A DNA stretch of 15,319 bases, from the NCBI GenBank assembly GCA_052173415.1, contig JBQMYQ010000040.1, positions 1 through 15,319 on the forward strand, in the 5' to 3' direction. Position numbers and translations under genes: made by a program. Of this stretch, positions 14,147 through 15,319 are shown in pieces. The notes beneath the pieces are model-generated. The model saw nothing but the letters and a program-made list of their open reading frames with translations. It was not told the DNA's origin and did not search any database. How positions within the stretch are numbered: position 1 is the first letter of the stretch; every line of letters begins with the position of its first letter. This DNA comes from Wolinella sp052173415. Its GTDB lineage: Bacteria; Campylobacterota; Campylobacteria; Campylobacterales; Helicobacteraceae.

Positions 14147-14486
14147 ATGGGTTCTGATGGTTATATTTGGTTTTTGAATCCTAAGATTGCAGCAGTATTA
14201 CATAGCATACAGGCAGCCGATACTGCTGTTTTTGAAAAAATGATTAGCATTGGAATTGCAGGAACTCCTGATGAATGCTTTATAATACATGGCATCGTGG
14301 CTTTTTGGAAACAGGGCAACATTTATACATAAAACCGTATCACACAGATTTATCTCTACAGATATGCTTGCAAGCTTAATAACAAGTATATTACTTATCT
14401 GCGCAAAATTTAGCAATCAAGAGCTATCAAATTTCTTGAATCTTTTCAGTCATTCTCATAAATATAAAGCAAAAAATAAAATATAA
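14147..14486 (+). pseudogene. possible frameshifted small gene, unknown function
   Basis: The frame from 14147 reads FLNPKIAAVLHSIQAADTA and continues to IIHGIVAFWKQGN before a stop at 14332. A second frame, open from 14289, continues with HRFISTDMLASLITSILLIC to a stop at 14486. The two could be one gene of about 110 codons with a frameshift near 14320. There is no RBS before the ATG at 14147. I do not recognise a family. The alternative is that both frames are chance. Confidence 0.2.
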
Positions 14487-14762
14487 AATACCTGATAAAC
14501 CGTAATTGTTGTATTCACAAGAGAAAGAGATAAGAAAACTATTTCGCAAGGAAGGACTTTATTCCCAGGATTTTGCTATACTAAAAACTCGTTTTTATGC
14601 TTCTCGGGCACTATTTGTTGTTCAGTCCAAAAGAAAACAACTTTCAAATAAACAAAGAACTGTGGCTTGCAATACCATCTGTATTGGCCTTCAGCAAAGG
14701 TCGTGCTTCACCCGTTACTCTGCCGGCCGAATTCTCGAAACTCAAAGCAGGCTGCGACAAGC

Positions 14763-14831
14763 ATCCTCTGATGAGGATAAGAGCTCTTGAGACAATAAGC
14801 TGCAGTTATTGACAAGCAGGTGGACGCTTGT
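14763..14831. repeat. run of four adjacent palindromes/stem-loops
   Basis: In order: ATCCTC-TGAT-GAGGAT (14763-14778), AAGAGCTCTT (14779-14788), CAATAA-7 nt-TTATTG (14793-14811), ACAAGC-8 nt-GCTTGT (14812-14831). They lie 60-130 nt upstream of the SIR2-like gene start and could form a structured 5' untranslated RNA or a small RNA. Confidence 0.45.
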
Positions 14832-14891
14832 AGTATAAGCTATGTAGCTCTCAGAAGATGAGGCGAAGGAAGTATAGTGAGGAGGGAATAA

Positions 14892-15287
14892 ATGGAAAGC
14901 GATAAAAGCTCTGCTTTTTGTACCATACAGGAAATGTTGGAAAAGCCGCCGGTAATAATTTGGGGTTCCGGTGCAACAATACCGTTTGGGTTGCCTTCAA
15001 TGCAGGATCTCAATAAGATGTTGAGTGAAAAAGTTAAAGACTTTGACGGCAGTAACAATAATTTGGAAGAAGAACTTGGTAAAGAAAAATATCTAAAAAT
15101 TTTACCTAAAATTCGTCAAATTATTTGGGATATAATAAATGAAGCGGATAGGAAAATTCTTTCTGATTTACTATCTAATAGAGATAAATATAACGGAGTT
15201 TTAAAACTTATTAAGAAATTTCTAGAACCTCATCCGCAAAATATTAATATTATAACAACAAACTATGTTAGGCTGACGGCTCACTGA
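14892..15287 (+). CDS. SIR2-like domain protein, 5' part only (truncated)
   Basis: 131 codons to the first stop. KPPVIIWGSGATIPFGLPSM (about 18-37) is the nucleotide-binding start of the SIR2_2 family and INIITTNYVRL (about 118-128) its later conserved strand, where TNYD is normal: the Asp is Val here and the reading frame ends four codons later. Family members are usually several hundred residues and many are NAD-degrading effectors of phage-defence systems, so this is an N-terminal fragment. A very strong RBS, AGGAGGGAATAA, precedes the ATG, and the gene is much more AT-rich than the core genes; both point to transfer. The break coincides with a GC-rich hairpin at 15277-15291. Confidence 0.6.
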   Translation: MESDKSSAFCTIQEMLEKPPVIIWGSGATIPFGLPSMQDLNKMLSEKVKDFDGSNNNLEEELGKEKYLKILPKIRQIIWDIINEADRKILSDLLSNRDKYNGVLKLIKKFLEPHPQNINIITTNYVRLTAH

Positions 15288-15291
15288 GCCG
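15277..15291. repeat. GC-rich hairpin at the break in the SIR2-like gene
   Basis: CGGCTC-ACT-GAGCCG is a perfect 6-bp stem with a 3-nt loop in otherwise AT-rich DNA. It occurs just where the SIR2-like frame departs from its family. It could be the subterminal hairpin of a mobile element end, for example of the IS200/IS605 type, whose body would lie beyond the window. The remaining bases to 15319 include a possible ATG at 15302 with too little sequence to judge. Confidence 0.3.
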
Positions 15292-15319
15292 CTTGGGGTA
15301 AAATGAAAAAATCACTTTT

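Larger units (their letters stand above)
14020..14891. other. gene-poor, AT-rich stretch after the tRNA cluster; possible island remnant
   Basis: The first ~100 nt are T-rich spacer (T7 near 14076, a possible terminator for the tRNA unit). After that only short overlapping frames are seen: 14147-14332 and 14289-14486 (+) may be two halves of one frameshifted gene, and 14506-14790 and 14597-14812 (+) may be parts of another. None has a clear RBS or a family I recognise. The core motif GGAATC/GATTCC is absent from about 14120 onward. Several stem-loops lie at 14763-14831. Confidence 0.5.

Overview
The window looks like chromosomal DNA of a Campylobacterota species, most likely Helicobacter-like. 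Supporting signs are a threonine dehydratase gene next to a small CoA-binding-protein gene (an arrangement I recall from Campylobacter), a restriction-modification gene carrying a slippable poly-G tract, a Gly-Leu-Cys-Ser tRNA cluster and a YedE-type selenium operon. Base composition is moderate in the core genes and clearly more AT-rich in the restriction-modification genes and the last ~1.2 kb. I cannot name the species.

Layout. (1) 1-9121, all on the minus strand. Reading in the direction of transcription: ilvD (dihydroxyacid dehydratase), a restriction-modification pair with a beta-class DNA methyltransferase and an HNH endonuclease, a second pair with a cytosine-C5 methyltransferase and a probable restriction endonuclease, a CoA-binding protein, ilvA (threonine dehydratase), a GT39-like membrane protein and a pseudopilin. 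Most adjacent genes overlap by 4 nt (ATGA) or nearly touch. (2) 9122-9239 is a divergent promoter region containing a perfect 15-bp inverted repeat. (3) 9240-10535 (+) encodes a YuiF/NhaC-like transporter. (4) 10705-13450 (+) is a selenium-handling operon: possible 17-codon leader, YedE transporter, TusA/YedF-like carrier, NifS/SufS-like cysteine desulfurase/selenocysteine lyase and a DUF3343 protein. (5) 13588-14019 (+) holds four tRNA genes. (6) 14020-15319 is AT-rich, apparently foreign DNA with decayed reading frames, a run of stem-loops and the 5' part of a SIR2-like gene that breaks off near the window end.

The most interesting part is the C5 restriction-modification unit (3816-5961). 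It lies between two diverged copies of the promoter, ribosome-binding site and first codons of the CoA-binding gene, as if it had inserted there with a long target duplication. The upstream copy now supplies a promoter and a 15-codon leader whose stop overlaps the methyltransferase start codon. The methyltransferase carries a run of 12 G after codon 25 that puts it out of frame here (phase OFF); 10 or 13 G would restore a 323-324 aa enzyme. Because the endonuclease start overlaps the methyltransferase stop, loss of methyltransferase translation could also lower endonuclease translation, which would explain how an OFF state is survivable.

GGAATC/GATTCC is strikingly dense in the core genes, sparse in the restriction-modification genes and absent from the last ~1.2 kb. 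It works as a marker of native versus imported DNA in this window.
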